6,508 bases of DNA from Candidatus Uhrbacteria bacterium RIFCSPLOWO2_02_FULL_48_12 (GTDB taxonomy: Bacteria; Patescibacteriota; Patescibacteriia; GWA2-46-9), in the NCBI GenBank assembly GCA_001791425.1, contig MGEP01000040.1, positions 4,484-10,991 of the forward strand, given 5' to 3'. Both the position numbers and the translations under genes were made by a program. Positions 1-6,041 of this stretch are shown here, in pieces; position 1 is the stretch's first letter, and every line of letters starts with the position of its first letter. The notes beneath the pieces are model-generated. The model searched no databases, was not told the origin of the DNA, and saw only the letters and a list, made by a program, of their open reading frames with translations.

Positions 1-574
1 TTAAAAATGGTTCGGCGGTGACGACGGCGTCAACCCGCCGCGCCAAAAAAGCCCTGACCGCTCCCAAGGGCTCCTGCGGCACAATCACAACATCTGCTTC
101 GGTGAGCGACACTCGCCTTAGGGCCTCCTCAAACAATAGACTGCTAAACCCTTGTACAGGCACGGCGACCCGGCGCCCCTTTAGATCAGCCAAGGAACGA
201 ATATCAGCCACCGCCACGATACCGTCAGCCCCGGCCGAATAATCAAGGTCGGCCACAACCTTAACCGGCACTCCTTCGGACGACAAACGCAGCGGTTCAG
301 ACAACACGAAAGTACCGCCATCCGCCGCCCCTTGCCGCAATATCTCCACGGCGTTGTCATAATCGTCGCCCGCGTCAATAATTTTAACTTTTATCCCATG
401 CTTTTTAAAAAACCCTTTTGACTCGGCCGCATAAATCAGCCGGGAGGATGGCCAGGAGGTGATAACGAAACGCAAATCAACCGGCTGGCGTCTACTCTGA
501 ATAGTTTGCCGCAAAAAAAACAGCGGCAATGCCAAAATAATAGCCGTGGCGATGAGACAGATCTTTTTAAGCAT
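1..574 (-). CDS. NMT1/THI5-like (SsuA/TauA-type) substrate-binding protein, 3' end missing
   Basis: The frame is open from an ATG at 574 to the left edge, giving 191 residues. The C-terminal part lies outside the window; family members are usually about 300-350 residues. Residues 1-21 form a signal sequence or membrane anchor (MLKKICLIATAIILALPLFF) with no lipobox cysteine after it. The mature part has the family pattern: a Trp-Pro near the start (ITSWPSSRLIYAA, 38-50), SKGFFKKHGIKVKI (52-65), SAGADGIVAVADI (113-125), a conserved-type DLKGRRVAVP (130-139) and VDAVVTAEPF (181-190). Such proteins bind small molecules outside the membrane for ABC importers of sulfonates, nitrate or thiamine precursors; the ligand here cannot be told. 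The start lies 3 bases after the stop of the upstream membrane-protein gene, so the two are probably co-translated. No ABC ATPase or permease is visible. The fold assignment is fairly secure, the transport role is inferred. Confidence 0.8.
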   Translation of the reverse strand, partial: MLKKICLIATAIILALPLFFLRQTIQSRRQPVDLRFVITSWPSSRLIYAAESKGFFKKHGIKVKIIDAGDDYDNAVEILRQGAADGGTFVLSEPLRLSSEGVPVKVVADLDYSAGADGIVAVADIRSLADLKGRRVAVPVQGFSSLLFEEALRRVSLTEADVVIVPQEPLGAVRAFLARRVDAVVTAEPFL

Positions 575-577
575 TGT

Positions 578-2215
578 TCAAACAATTTCCTCGCGCTGTT
601 CTCTGAAAAACCCGAGGACATCCTCAAAGACCGCCAAGAACGATTTAAACGGCGCTTCCAATAAATAATCAAACAAATAAAGAAAAACATTGAAGCGGGC
701 TGAGGTCAGGGAAATCACCTGGCCGACTCGCAGAATCGGCAGAGAGAAAAAATTGATGAGCACGAGAAAAATGTTCTCTCGCTGACTGGATACAAAAAGG
801 TCGCGCACCGGCTGGCGGATTCTGATGGCGAAAAAAGAAACGACCGTTAAGAAAAACAGAAAGAAGAATAGACTGACCGGAGTAAAATTGATTTTTTGCA
901 GTATAACAATAATTGCGCCAAAGGTAACGGTAAAGGTAAAAAGGTAAAACAAAGAAAAAATGCCGGTTGAAAAAGCGGAAGACTTGGCGATGTATTTAAC
1001 GCGCGGAAATATCCGCCCCTCGCCGCCATAAAGCAAAGTGGTCATAAGCTGCCAGACCTGCTTAGTGTTGCCCGCGCCCGGGAAACGAGTAGTCACCGTC
1101 AACAAGAACATTAAAGTCGGCGGGAAAACGGTGTTTATAAAAAGCGGGCCGGTGGCCACCACACCGTACAAAAATTGTTCGGCCGGCGCCTCGGCCGCCA
1201 GAGCCAAAATAATTTTGGTGAGAAAAATGTATATGGTAGAACGCACCGCGCTGCGGTACAATCTTCCCCTGGCACCAACATAATAACGGCGGCAGGTTTC
1301 TTCCAGCACCGAATACAATTTGGCTTCGCTCAGCAGCAGGTCATTGATGCCATTCTGATTTTTTATAATTATATCTTTAAGCGCGTGGAAAACTATGGCT
1401 TTTGACTTAAGCGCGCGATAGAGCTTGGCACCGGCCGGATGCCGCAGGGCCTGTTCCACTATCAAACGCTGTTCAGCAAGCGCCGGCCACAAAGCCGCCG
1501 CTTCTTCGGGATTAAGGGAGCGCCAATTGGGCAGAGACCTTAACAAAAGAAAAAAATGCAGTGTCTGCGGATCAAAGGCGTAAAGCGCCCGATAACAAGA
1601 AATGAACACCTGCCGTTCGCGCTCTTCCGCGCTCAAGGGCCAATCTTCCAAGGCGCTGTCCTTAATGACATGGCTAACCATAAGATTGACGAGCGCTTGA
1701 TCTTCGGGCGCCGGGGCAAGCTCGTCGTCTAGTTCAGCTGAAATCAAACCAAGCAGCCAATCTTTAAATGTTTTTTTTCCGCCCGACATGTTTTGATCAG
1801 CCAGAGCCAGCAAGGCCGAGTATCTATCTAAAATTGCCTGAACTCGCGGGATGGCTGTTTCCGGCACCGTATCATTTTTTAAGTACTGGGCCTGAACAAG
1901 CTCAACCAAAAAAGGTCTGGCAAATTCCCTAAAACTATTTCTGTTATCCAGTCGTCGGCGGATAATGCGTTCAATGGCATGGCGCCGCAACAAATGCTCC
2001 TCACGGTAATCTAAACTGTAGCGCAAACGCTCATACAACACGGCCGCTCCGGAAATAACGCTGGAGACGTGAATAGTTTGTCCGTCTCGCGAGGAAAACG
2101 CTCTCTTTTGCAAATTCAATAAAAAAGACTGGACTGACGGCGTCAGTGTTTTAGCTGGCGCCGCTTCTGGCGAGGTGACCAAATTTTTTGGTTTGTTTAA
2201 AGCGGAGATGGGCAT
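578..2215 (-). CDS. Uncharacterised polytopic membrane protein
   Basis: I do not recognise a named family. From the ATG at 2215 the product is 545 residues; a TTG at 2230 would add five. ATG is preferred because neither start has a Shine-Dalgarno site. The N-terminal 320 or so residues are soluble, helical and rich in Arg, Glu and Leu, with an arginine-rich patch (HLLRRHAIERIIRRRL, about 74-89). A basic segment GARGRLYRSAVRS (314-326) leads into a C-terminal membrane region with about six hydrophobic segments: roughly 326-343, 348-375, 415-439, 445-465, 480-500 and 508-531. The loop at about 381-410 is polar and glycine-rich. No ABC-permease EAA loop, nucleotide-binding motif or obvious catalytic signature is visible. 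I recall similar unannotated proteins with a 'RGRLYRS..IYIFLTK..LAL' stretch from candidate-phyla genomes, but cannot verify it. The gene is 3 bases upstream of the binding-protein gene, suggesting a shared operon, and 218 bases downstream of pbp2. The reading frame is secure; the function is unknown. Confidence 0.85.
   Translation of the reverse strand: MPISALNKPKNLVTSPEAAPAKTLTPSVQSFLLNLQKRAFSSRDGQTIHVSSVISGAAVLYERLRYSLDYREEHLLRRHAIERIIRRRLDNRNSFREFARPFLVELVQAQYLKNDTVPETAIPRVQAILDRYSALLALADQNMSGGKKTFKDWLLGLISAELDDELAPAPEDQALVNLMVSHVIKDSALEDWPLSAEERERQVFISCYRALYAFDPQTLHFFLLLRSLPNWRSLNPEEAAALWPALAEQRLIVEQALRHPAGAKLYRALKSKAIVFHALKDIIIKNQNGINDLLLSEAKLYSVLEETCRRYYVGARGRLYRSAVRSTIYIFLTKIILALAAEAPAEQFLYGVVATGPLFINTVFPPTLMFLLTVTTRFPGAGNTKQVWQLMTTLLYGGEGRIFPRVKYIAKSSAFSTGIFSLFYLFTFTVTFGAIIVILQKINFTPVSLFFFLFFLTVVSFFAIRIRQPVRDLFVSSQRENIFLVLINFFSLPILRVGQVISLTSARFNVFLYLFDYLLEAPFKSFLAVFEDVLGFFREQREEIV
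588..592 (-). promoter_or_regulatory. Shine-Dalgarno-like GAGGA for the binding-protein gene
   Basis: GAGGA on the minus strand lies inside the last codons of the upstream gene, 13 bases before the ATG at 574, which is a long spacer. The spacer and start codon include the self-complementary halves ATTGTT and AACAAT (573-586), which cover both the upstream TGA stop and this start. Together with the 3-base intergenic gap this suggests translation by coupling or reinitiation. It is the clearest ribosome-binding-like site in the window; the other starts show none. Confidence 0.35.
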
Positions 2216-2242
2216 AATATAAAATGCCAAATGTCAAAGCTC

Positions 2243-2272
2243 TCGGCCCAAGGCCGATCCGCCTCGGGCGGA
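2243..2272. repeat. Paired-hairpin module, copy A
   Basis: Two perfect hairpins abut with no spacer: TCGGCC-caa-GGCCGA (2243-2257) and TCCGCC-tcg-GGCGGA (2258-2272). Each has a 6-bp stem and a 3-base loop. The unit lies upstream of the membrane-protein gene in an AT-rich spacer and is followed by AAATATCAAAT. It shares its 6-3-6/6-3-6 layout with the three units at 5729-5758, 5779-5808 and 5985-6014. Confidence 0.75.
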
Positions 2273-2295
2273 AAATATCAAATAAATGTCCAATG

Positions 2296-2369
2296 TCATA
2301 ATGTCCAAATTTTGGTCATTGAGTCATTTGCCTGCCTGCCGCAGGCAGAAATTTTATTTGACATTGTGA
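2296..2369. repeat. Nested inverted repeat around a CTGCCTG hairpin
   Basis: The core is a perfect hairpin, CTGCCTG-ccg-CAGGCAG (2332-2348). It is flanked by imperfect inverted arms: TCATAATGTCCAAAT (2296-2310) and ATTTGACATTGTGA (2356-2369), whose reverse complement TCACAATGTCAAAT differs by one substitution and one deletion. The surroundings are rich in short ATGTC and GTCATT words (about 2286-2380). On the minus strand the element sits 80-150 bases after the pbp2 stop and could slow transcription or protect mRNA ends. However, the hairpin lacks a following T-run on that strand, so it is not called a terminator. Confidence 0.55.
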
Positions 2370-2448
2370 TTTTGTCATTGGGATTTCTCATACTAGTATA
2401 TCTCAAAACATTACTCTCGGCCAATGGACACAGTTATTGAGGATACGG

Positions 2449-4377
2449 CTAGTTTTCTACGCGGCTCAGAGCCCACCACTGCATTATTTCTTTAGCCACG
2501 GGCACGGCGTAAGTACTGCCCTCACCAGCGTCTTCAATGACTACCGCGATCACAATCTGCGGCGATTGCCACGGCGCAAAACCGGTAAACCAAGCATATG
2601 GCTTACGATTGCCCATTTCGGCCGTGCCGGTCTTGCCCGCGACCTCAAGGGACAGATCAGCCAACGCTTGAGCGCTGCCGCTGGTTATCACCTGCCTCAT
2701 CCCTTCACGCACGATCTTGAGGTGGCGATCATCTATTAAATTGTATTTTCTGGCTTTGGGTGTGAGACGCTCATGGCTAGTGCTTGCTTCGGATGATGTC
2801 TCTAAAAGCAAATGCGGCTCGTATAAAGTTCCGCCATTGGCAATGGCCGCCATATAGTTGGCAATCTGCAGAGGGGTAACCAATATATCACCCTGACCAA
2901 TGGCCACGTGATACGTATCACCAATATACCATGGCCTCTTTTTGACTGCCATTTTCCACTCGGGCGTAGGCACCAAACCGACCGCTTCATTCGGCAAATC
3001 TATATTTGTCTTCTCGCCCAAGCCGAACAAATGAGCATACTCGCCAATTTTCTCAATGCCCAAACCGGGAAACTTGTCGTAACCGCCGCCAATGATGTAG
3101 AAAAAAGTGTTAATGGACTCGGCCAGCGCCCGGCGCACATCAGTCCAGCCGTGCCCGCCAGCTTTCCAATCAGGGAAGAACGACTGGCCAATACTAAACC
3201 CGCCAACGCTTAAATATTTGGTCGTACCGGTGATGATGCCTTCGGACAACGCCGCGGCGGCCCAGAGCGGCTTGATAGTAGAGCCGGAAGGATAAAGGCC
3301 CTGCACGGCTCTATTAAAAAGGGGGTGGTCTGGATCTTTTGCCAGGGCTTCATATTGTTCCGAGCTTAAACCCTTCGTAAAGTCATTGGCATTAAACGAC
3401 GGTAAGCTCACCATGGCCAGAACACTGCTGTCACTAGCGTCAAGCACGACCACCGCCCCGCGCCTCGCTCGGGCGCGCTGGAGGCCGGCCGTGAGAGCGG
3501 CTTCAGCCGCGCCTTGTAAATCCAGATCAATTGTCAGCCATATATTCTTTCCCGGCGTTGGCGCGGCGGCAGCAAGCAGCCGCTGTTCTTGCCCCAGCGC
3601 ATTCACCTCCACCTCGCGACGGCCGTTTTTTCCTCTAAGTATTGGCTCAAAATAGAATTCCAAACCGTTTTTCCCAATCTCGTCCGAGGCCGAATAGTTT
3701 TGTTCGCGGCTGGAAGAAATGTCTTCTTCTGTTACTTCCCCCACATAACCAAGCACGTGACTTAAGCTCAAAACGCCGTCCCCCACTGACGGATAAATTC
3801 TTAATGGGCGCAGAACCACCTCCGCGCCGGGCCAGGAGTTCGCTAAAACTTTCAGGCGCGGCCCTTCTTCCAAAGGAAGATTATTGGCTAGAGTGAAAAG
3901 ATCGGTTGATGAACCGCGGCGCTCTATTAAATCCCGCCAAAACGACGATATTGTGTCCGCCGGCACATTGAGGGACTCACTCATCTCTCTGATTATTCTC
4001 TCTTGCTCCGTGGAGTCGCGCGGTAAATCGTACGGCACCAAAGCCAGCGACAAAGCCGGTACATTGTCCGCCAGCAAACGGCCGTAGCGATCATACATTA
4101 AACCGCGCGCGGCCGCCACGGTTTTAACTCTAAGGCGATTTCCTTCAGCCAGGCCCCGATAATCATTACCCTGCATTAACTGCAAACTCATGGCCCGCCC
4201 GATCAGAACCAAAAAACCGACGGTGATGACAAGTCCAGTTAACCATAACTGCCGCGGACCAAGTGAGCGCCCCAAATAAGGATTGGCCGCGTCTTCGCCC
4301 GGAATATCCATTTCCTCCGACGAACTGGCCCGGCGCCGCAGAGAAATATTTAAAGATGGCTCCCAAAAAGGATTCAC
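2449..4377 (-). CDS. mrdA: Penicillin-binding protein 2 (class B transpeptidase, elongasome)
   Basis: The 642-residue product crosslinks peptidoglycan stem peptides during side-wall growth. After a cytoplasmic N-terminus comes one membrane segment (about 44-64, LWLTGLVITVGFLVLIG), then the PBP dimerisation domain with ARGLMYDRYGRLLADN (90-105) and GKNGLE (235-240), and the transpeptidase domain. All three active-site motifs are present: SxxK as STIK with nucleophile Ser366 and Lys369, SxN as SIN (421-423), and KTG (582-584) in VAGKTGTAE. The length is close to the family's usual 600-650. Tight linkage to mreC and mreD supports PBP2 rather than the division enzyme FtsI. The start is a GTG at 4377, 5 bases after the mreD stop. 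An ATG at 4311 (residue 23) has GGAGG just 2 bases before it, which is too close for a good ribosome site, so the longer form is preferred. RodA, the usual glycosyltransferase partner, is not in the window. Confidence 0.95.
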   Translation of the reverse strand: MNPFWEPSLNISLRRRASSSEEMDIPGEDAANPYLGRSLGPRQLWLTGLVITVGFLVLIGRAMSLQLMQGNDYRGLAEGNRLRVKTVAAARGLMYDRYGRLLADNVPALSLALVPYDLPRDSTEQERIIREMSESLNVPADTISSFWRDLIERRGSSTDLFTLANNLPLEEGPRLKVLANSWPGAEVVLRPLRIYPSVGDGVLSLSHVLGYVGEVTEEDISSSREQNYSASDEIGKNGLEFYFEPILRGKNGRREVEVNALGQEQRLLAAAAPTPGKNIWLTIDLDLQGAAEAALTAGLQRARARRGAVVVLDASDSSVLAMVSLPSFNANDFTKGLSSEQYEALAKDPDHPLFNRAVQGLYPSGSTIKPLWAAAALSEGIITGTTKYLSVGGFSIGQSFFPDWKAGGHGWTDVRRALAESINTFFYIIGGGYDKFPGLGIEKIGEYAHLFGLGEKTNIDLPNEAVGLVPTPEWKMAVKKRPWYIGDTYHVAIGQGDILVTPLQIANYMAAIANGGTLYEPHLLLETSSEASTSHERLTPKARKYNLIDDRHLKIVREGMRQVITSGSAQALADLSLEVAGKTGTAEMGNRKPYAWFTGFAPWQSPQIVIAVVIEDAGEGSTYAVPVAKEIMQWWALSRVEN

Positions 4378-4382
4378 GATTG

Positions 4383-4889
4383 TTAATAAAAATTATGGCT
4401 AACCTCATCAGGATGGTACAATCGCCAAATCAAAATAAAAACAATGATGAAAACAAAATTGGCGGCCAGAGCCCCGACCATAAACAGTCTTTGCGGCTCG
4501 TCGCTAAGTCCCAAAAGTTTGGCCAGCCAAAGTGACAGTGCCTCTCCTAAAACATAACCCCCATAAGCAAGGAGAACCGTTAGGCCGTCAGTCATTAAAG
4601 AACGATTGGTTAAAAACTGCTTAAGCAAAACTAGAATCACCAGCGCCAAACCGGCTCCCAAAAAAGTCGGAGCAAGGTGAGCAAGCAAAATAATGTCGCG
4701 CCACATCGCTCCAACCATAATTACTATCGGAATCCAGGGCTGCGGCAAAAATAAAAACATAATTATCACGAAAGCCGGAAACAAGGAAGTCCCGCGCAAA
4801 ATTTCCGGCAGCAGCGCCGGCATCACCGTATCGGCCATGGGCTCCATAAACAAAAGAATGATTAAAAATATCGTCCAGTGTTTTGTCAT
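4383..4889 (-). CDS. mreD: Rod shape-determining membrane protein MreD
   Basis: The 168-residue product is almost entirely hydrophobic, with about five or six membrane segments: roughly 5-23, 36-58, 60-72, 74-93, 102-125 and 134-156. This matches the size (about 160-180) and topology of MreD, which links MreC to the PBP2 complex at the inner membrane. MreD sequences are poorly conserved, so the call rests on topology and on position between mreC and pbp2. The ATG overlaps the mreC stop in an ATGA arrangement, so translation is likely coupled. The TAA stop lies 5 bases before the pbp2 GTG. No Shine-Dalgarno site is visible. Confidence 0.85.
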   Translation of the reverse strand: MTKHWTIFLIILLFMEPMADTVMPALLPEILRGTSLFPAFVIIMFLFLPQPWIPIVIMVGAMWRDIILLAHLAPTFLGAGLALVILVLLKQFLTNRSLMTDGLTVLLAYGGYVLGEALSLWLAKLLGLSDEPQRLFMVGALAANFVFIIVFILIWRLYHPDEVSHNFY

Positions 4890-5683
4890 AAAGCGATCAC
4901 AATAGCGACCAGATCCAAGGCAGCCGGCTCAATCAACGGCGCCATCGTCGCTTCCTGCCATAAACCTTGAGGATCATTTTCTACTGATAGTATTGCGCCG
5001 ACCGTCAAATTTGCCGGCACCACTTCACTCGCAAAACCAGTGACTATTATATCACCGGGCTTAATATCAGCATTCTTTGGGATTTGCGTCAGGCGCAAAG
5101 ATAATCCGCCCGAGCTTTCTAAAAGACCAAAGGCCTGCGGTTTATCCAAAACTCGCACCGGCACTTGGGTCAAACGGTGCCCTAATAATCTAACCACGCT
5201 GGTCTCTTGTCCAACCTCGGCAACTATTCCGACCAGCGCTCCGTTTGGACTAATCACCGCCGCTCCAGAGCGCACGCCCGAGCGAGAGCCGGCCGCCAAA
5301 CGCAGCTCGGCCGGAGCGCGCGGATCTTTGCCAATGACTCTCGCGGCAATGGTTGACAAGCCGCGGCTCTCTTGAAAATCCAAAAGACGGCGCAGATTCT
5401 GATTTTCTTCTTCTAGCGAAACTAAACGCGCTTGATGCAAGGTCAGGAGCGACAGACGCGACTCAAGCTCAACTATACGTGAAGATGTGTCATGGCCAAT
5501 GATGAGGCGCTCTATCCTCTGCCGTGCTGAATTTGTTACCCGATATAAACCGCCTTCCAGATAAGCGCTGGCTCTCATAAACGGCGCCAGGGGGCGCTGC
5601 AACAATGGCACAAACTCAATCAAAAGCAGTAAGGCGATAAACGCACTCCAGACGGCTAGACGACGCCAATTGGTTTTAGCCAT
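4886..5683 (-). CDS. mreC: Rod shape-determining protein MreC
   Basis: The 265-residue product has the standard MreC plan. A short basic N-terminus precedes one membrane segment (about 9-25, LAVWSAFIALLLLIEFV). A heptad-like coiled coil follows (about 69-105, with RIVELESRLSLL and LVSLEEENQNLRRLLDF). The extracytoplasmic beta domain (about 110-265) contains GAAVISPNGALVGIVAEVG (140-158) and KPGDIIVTGFASEVVPANL (208-226), typical of the two barrels. MreC dimerises and activates PBP2 outside the membrane, tying it to MreB filaments. The length is normal. The ATG at 5683 lies 348 bases after mreB, and no Shine-Dalgarno sequence precedes it (AAAGTAGTTATG). The TGA stop overlaps the mreD ATG by 4 bases. 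mreC is the first gene of the mreC-mreD-pbp2 block and may have its own promoter in the spacer. Confidence 0.95.
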   Translation of the reverse strand: MAKTNWRRLAVWSAFIALLLLIEFVPLLQRPLAPFMRASAYLEGGLYRVTNSARQRIERLIIGHDTSSRIVELESRLSLLTLHQARLVSLEEENQNLRRLLDFQESRGLSTIAARVIGKDPRAPAELRLAAGSRSGVRSGAAVISPNGALVGIVAEVGQETSVVRLLGHRLTQVPVRVLDKPQAFGLLESSGGLSLRLTQIPKNADIKPGDIIVTGFASEVVPANLTVGAILSVENDPQGLWQEATMAPLIEPAALDLVAIVIAL

Positions 5684-5728
5684 AACTACTTTGGATAAGC
5701 ATTAAGCTCTAAGCACGAATTCCTAAAC

Positions 5729-5758
5729 TCCGCCCGAGGCGGATCCGCCTTTGGCGGA
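5729..5758. repeat. Paired-hairpin module, copy B
   Basis: TCCGCC-cga-GGCGGA (5729-5743) is directly followed by TCCGCC-ttt-GGCGGA (5744-5758). Both stems are perfect and identical. The centre GGCGGATCCGCC is itself a 12-bp palindrome, so the unit could also fold as one longer interrupted hairpin. Confidence 0.75.
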
Positions 5759-5760
5759 AA

Positions 5761-5788
5761 ATCATAAATTGTAATATCCCCGCCCAAG
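5761..5788 (-). promoter_or_regulatory. Weak candidate promoter for mreC-mreD-pbp2
   Basis: On the minus strand a good -10 box TATGAT (5761-5766) follows a poor -35 CTTGGG (5783-5788) with a 16-base spacer, about 80-100 bases before the mreC start. The -35 lies inside a paired-hairpin unit. Promoter rules for this lineage are unknown, and chance matches in AT-rich DNA are common. The large gap after mreB is the main reason to expect a promoter here. Confidence 0.15.
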
Positions 5789-5808
5789 GTGGGTCGGCCT
5801 TGGGTCGA
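5779..5808. repeat. Paired-hairpin module, copy C (degenerate)
   Basis: CCCGCC-caa-GGTGGG (5779-5793) is followed by TCGGCC-ttg-GGTCGA (5794-5808). Each stem has one non-Watson-Crick position; as plus-strand RNA these are G-U in both stems. Layout and length match the other copies exactly. Confidence 0.65.
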
Positions 5809-5864
5809 TAAATCACAAACAATATGGGTTTGAGACATTGGAATTTAGGAATTGGCTATTGTTT

Positions 5865-5968
5865 ACCCCGTTAGAAATATAATAAATGTTTAACATAGGA
5901 AAAATAAGATTATTTAACATAAAGAACATATGAGATATGATATATTGTGGTTTAATTTCTAACGGGGT
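5865..5968. mobile_element. MITE-like 104-bp element with perfect 14-bp terminal inverted repeats
   Basis: ACCCCGTTAGAAAT (5865-5878) and ATTTCTAACGGGGT (5955-5968) are perfect inverted repeats around 76 strongly AT-rich bases. The interior holds a direct repeat of TTTAACATA (5889-5897 and 5913-5921) and no convincing open frame. TTTA occurs at both boundaries (5862-5865 and 5968-5971), overlapping the ends by one base, and might be a short target duplication or chance. The loop is too long for an intrinsic terminator. No transposase is present, so any mobility would need one supplied elsewhere. An alternative is a structured mRNA region between mreB and mreC. Confidence 0.45.
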
Positions 5969-6041
5969 TTAGAGATTAGAAATTTCGGCCCGAGGCTGAT
6001 CAGCTTTGAGCTGAAGATATTAGAGATTATTCTAACGCGGT
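5957..6041. repeat. Duplicated flanks around paired-hairpin copy D
   Basis: TTCTAACGGGGT (5957-5968) followed by TTAGAGATTA (5969-5978) lies on the left of hairpin copy D. On the right are TTAGAGATTA (6020-6029) and TTCTAACGCGGT (6030-6041). The 10-mer is an exact direct repeat and the 12-mer matches at 11 of 12. The order of the two words is swapped, so the arrangement is roughly symmetric. The right-hand copy overlaps the last three codons and the stop of mreB. Confidence 0.6.
5985..6014. repeat. Paired-hairpin module, copy D
   Basis: TCGGCC-cga-GGCTGA (5985-5999) has one mismatched position (C opposite T on the plus strand, G-U on the minus-strand RNA). TCAGCT-ttg-AGCTGA (6000-6014) is perfect, although its sequence differs from the other copies on both arms, so the pairing has been kept. 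It lies 17 bases after the mreB stop in the direction of transcription and may cap the mreB transcript, but no T-run follows it on the minus strand. Confidence 0.7.

Larger units (their letters stand above)
5718..5853. repeat. 136-bp composite element with 14-bp inverted ends holding two paired-hairpin modules
   Basis: The left end AATTCCTAAACTCC (5718-5731) and right end GGAATTTAGGAATT (5840-5853) are inverted repeats matching at 13 of 14 positions. Between them are two paired-hairpin modules (5729-5758 and 5779-5808) separated by 20 AT-rich bases. No coding potential is apparent. It may be a small non-autonomous mobile element or a structured RNA upstream of mreC. The inverted match is seen directly; the status as an element is inferred. 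Confidence 0.5.
5684..6031. other. 348-base gene-free spacer between mreB and mreC
   Basis: No supported coding region exists on either strand. Most of the stretch is taken up by repeats: the inverted-ended composite (5718-5853), the element with 14-bp perfect ends (5865-5968) and paired-hairpin copy D (5985-6014). Only about 34 bases next to mreC (5684-5717) lie outside a recognised structure on that side. A spacer this long is noteworthy because mreC, mreD and pbp2 overlap or nearly touch. Confidence 0.7.

Noticed and set aside
2214..2237. TTGACA (2232-2237, minus strand) as a -35 box for the membrane-protein gene
   Set aside because: The possible -10 hexamers TATATT and TATTAT lie only 10-12 bases away, too close for a normal promoter, and the second overlaps the ATG start.
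2437..2739. Plus-strand open frames across pbp2, mreC, mreD and the membrane-protein gene (for example 2437-2739, 2908-3213, 3386-3655, 5040-5375)
   Set aside because: They lie opposite genes with strong family matches, encode no recognisable motifs and have shadow-like composition.
4886..4889. UGA-recoded genetic code (as in some candidate phyla)
   Set aside because: TGA ends mreC exactly at the mreD start and ends the membrane protein 3 bases before the next gene, as expected for a real stop.
5865..5968. Intrinsic terminator for mreB
   Set aside because: The inverted arms are 76 bases apart and no T-run follows on the minus strand. Paired-hairpin copy D also lacks a T-run.
5729..6014. CRISPR array
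   Set aside because: The repeated modules are palindromic, diverged, irregularly spaced and lack uniform spacers.
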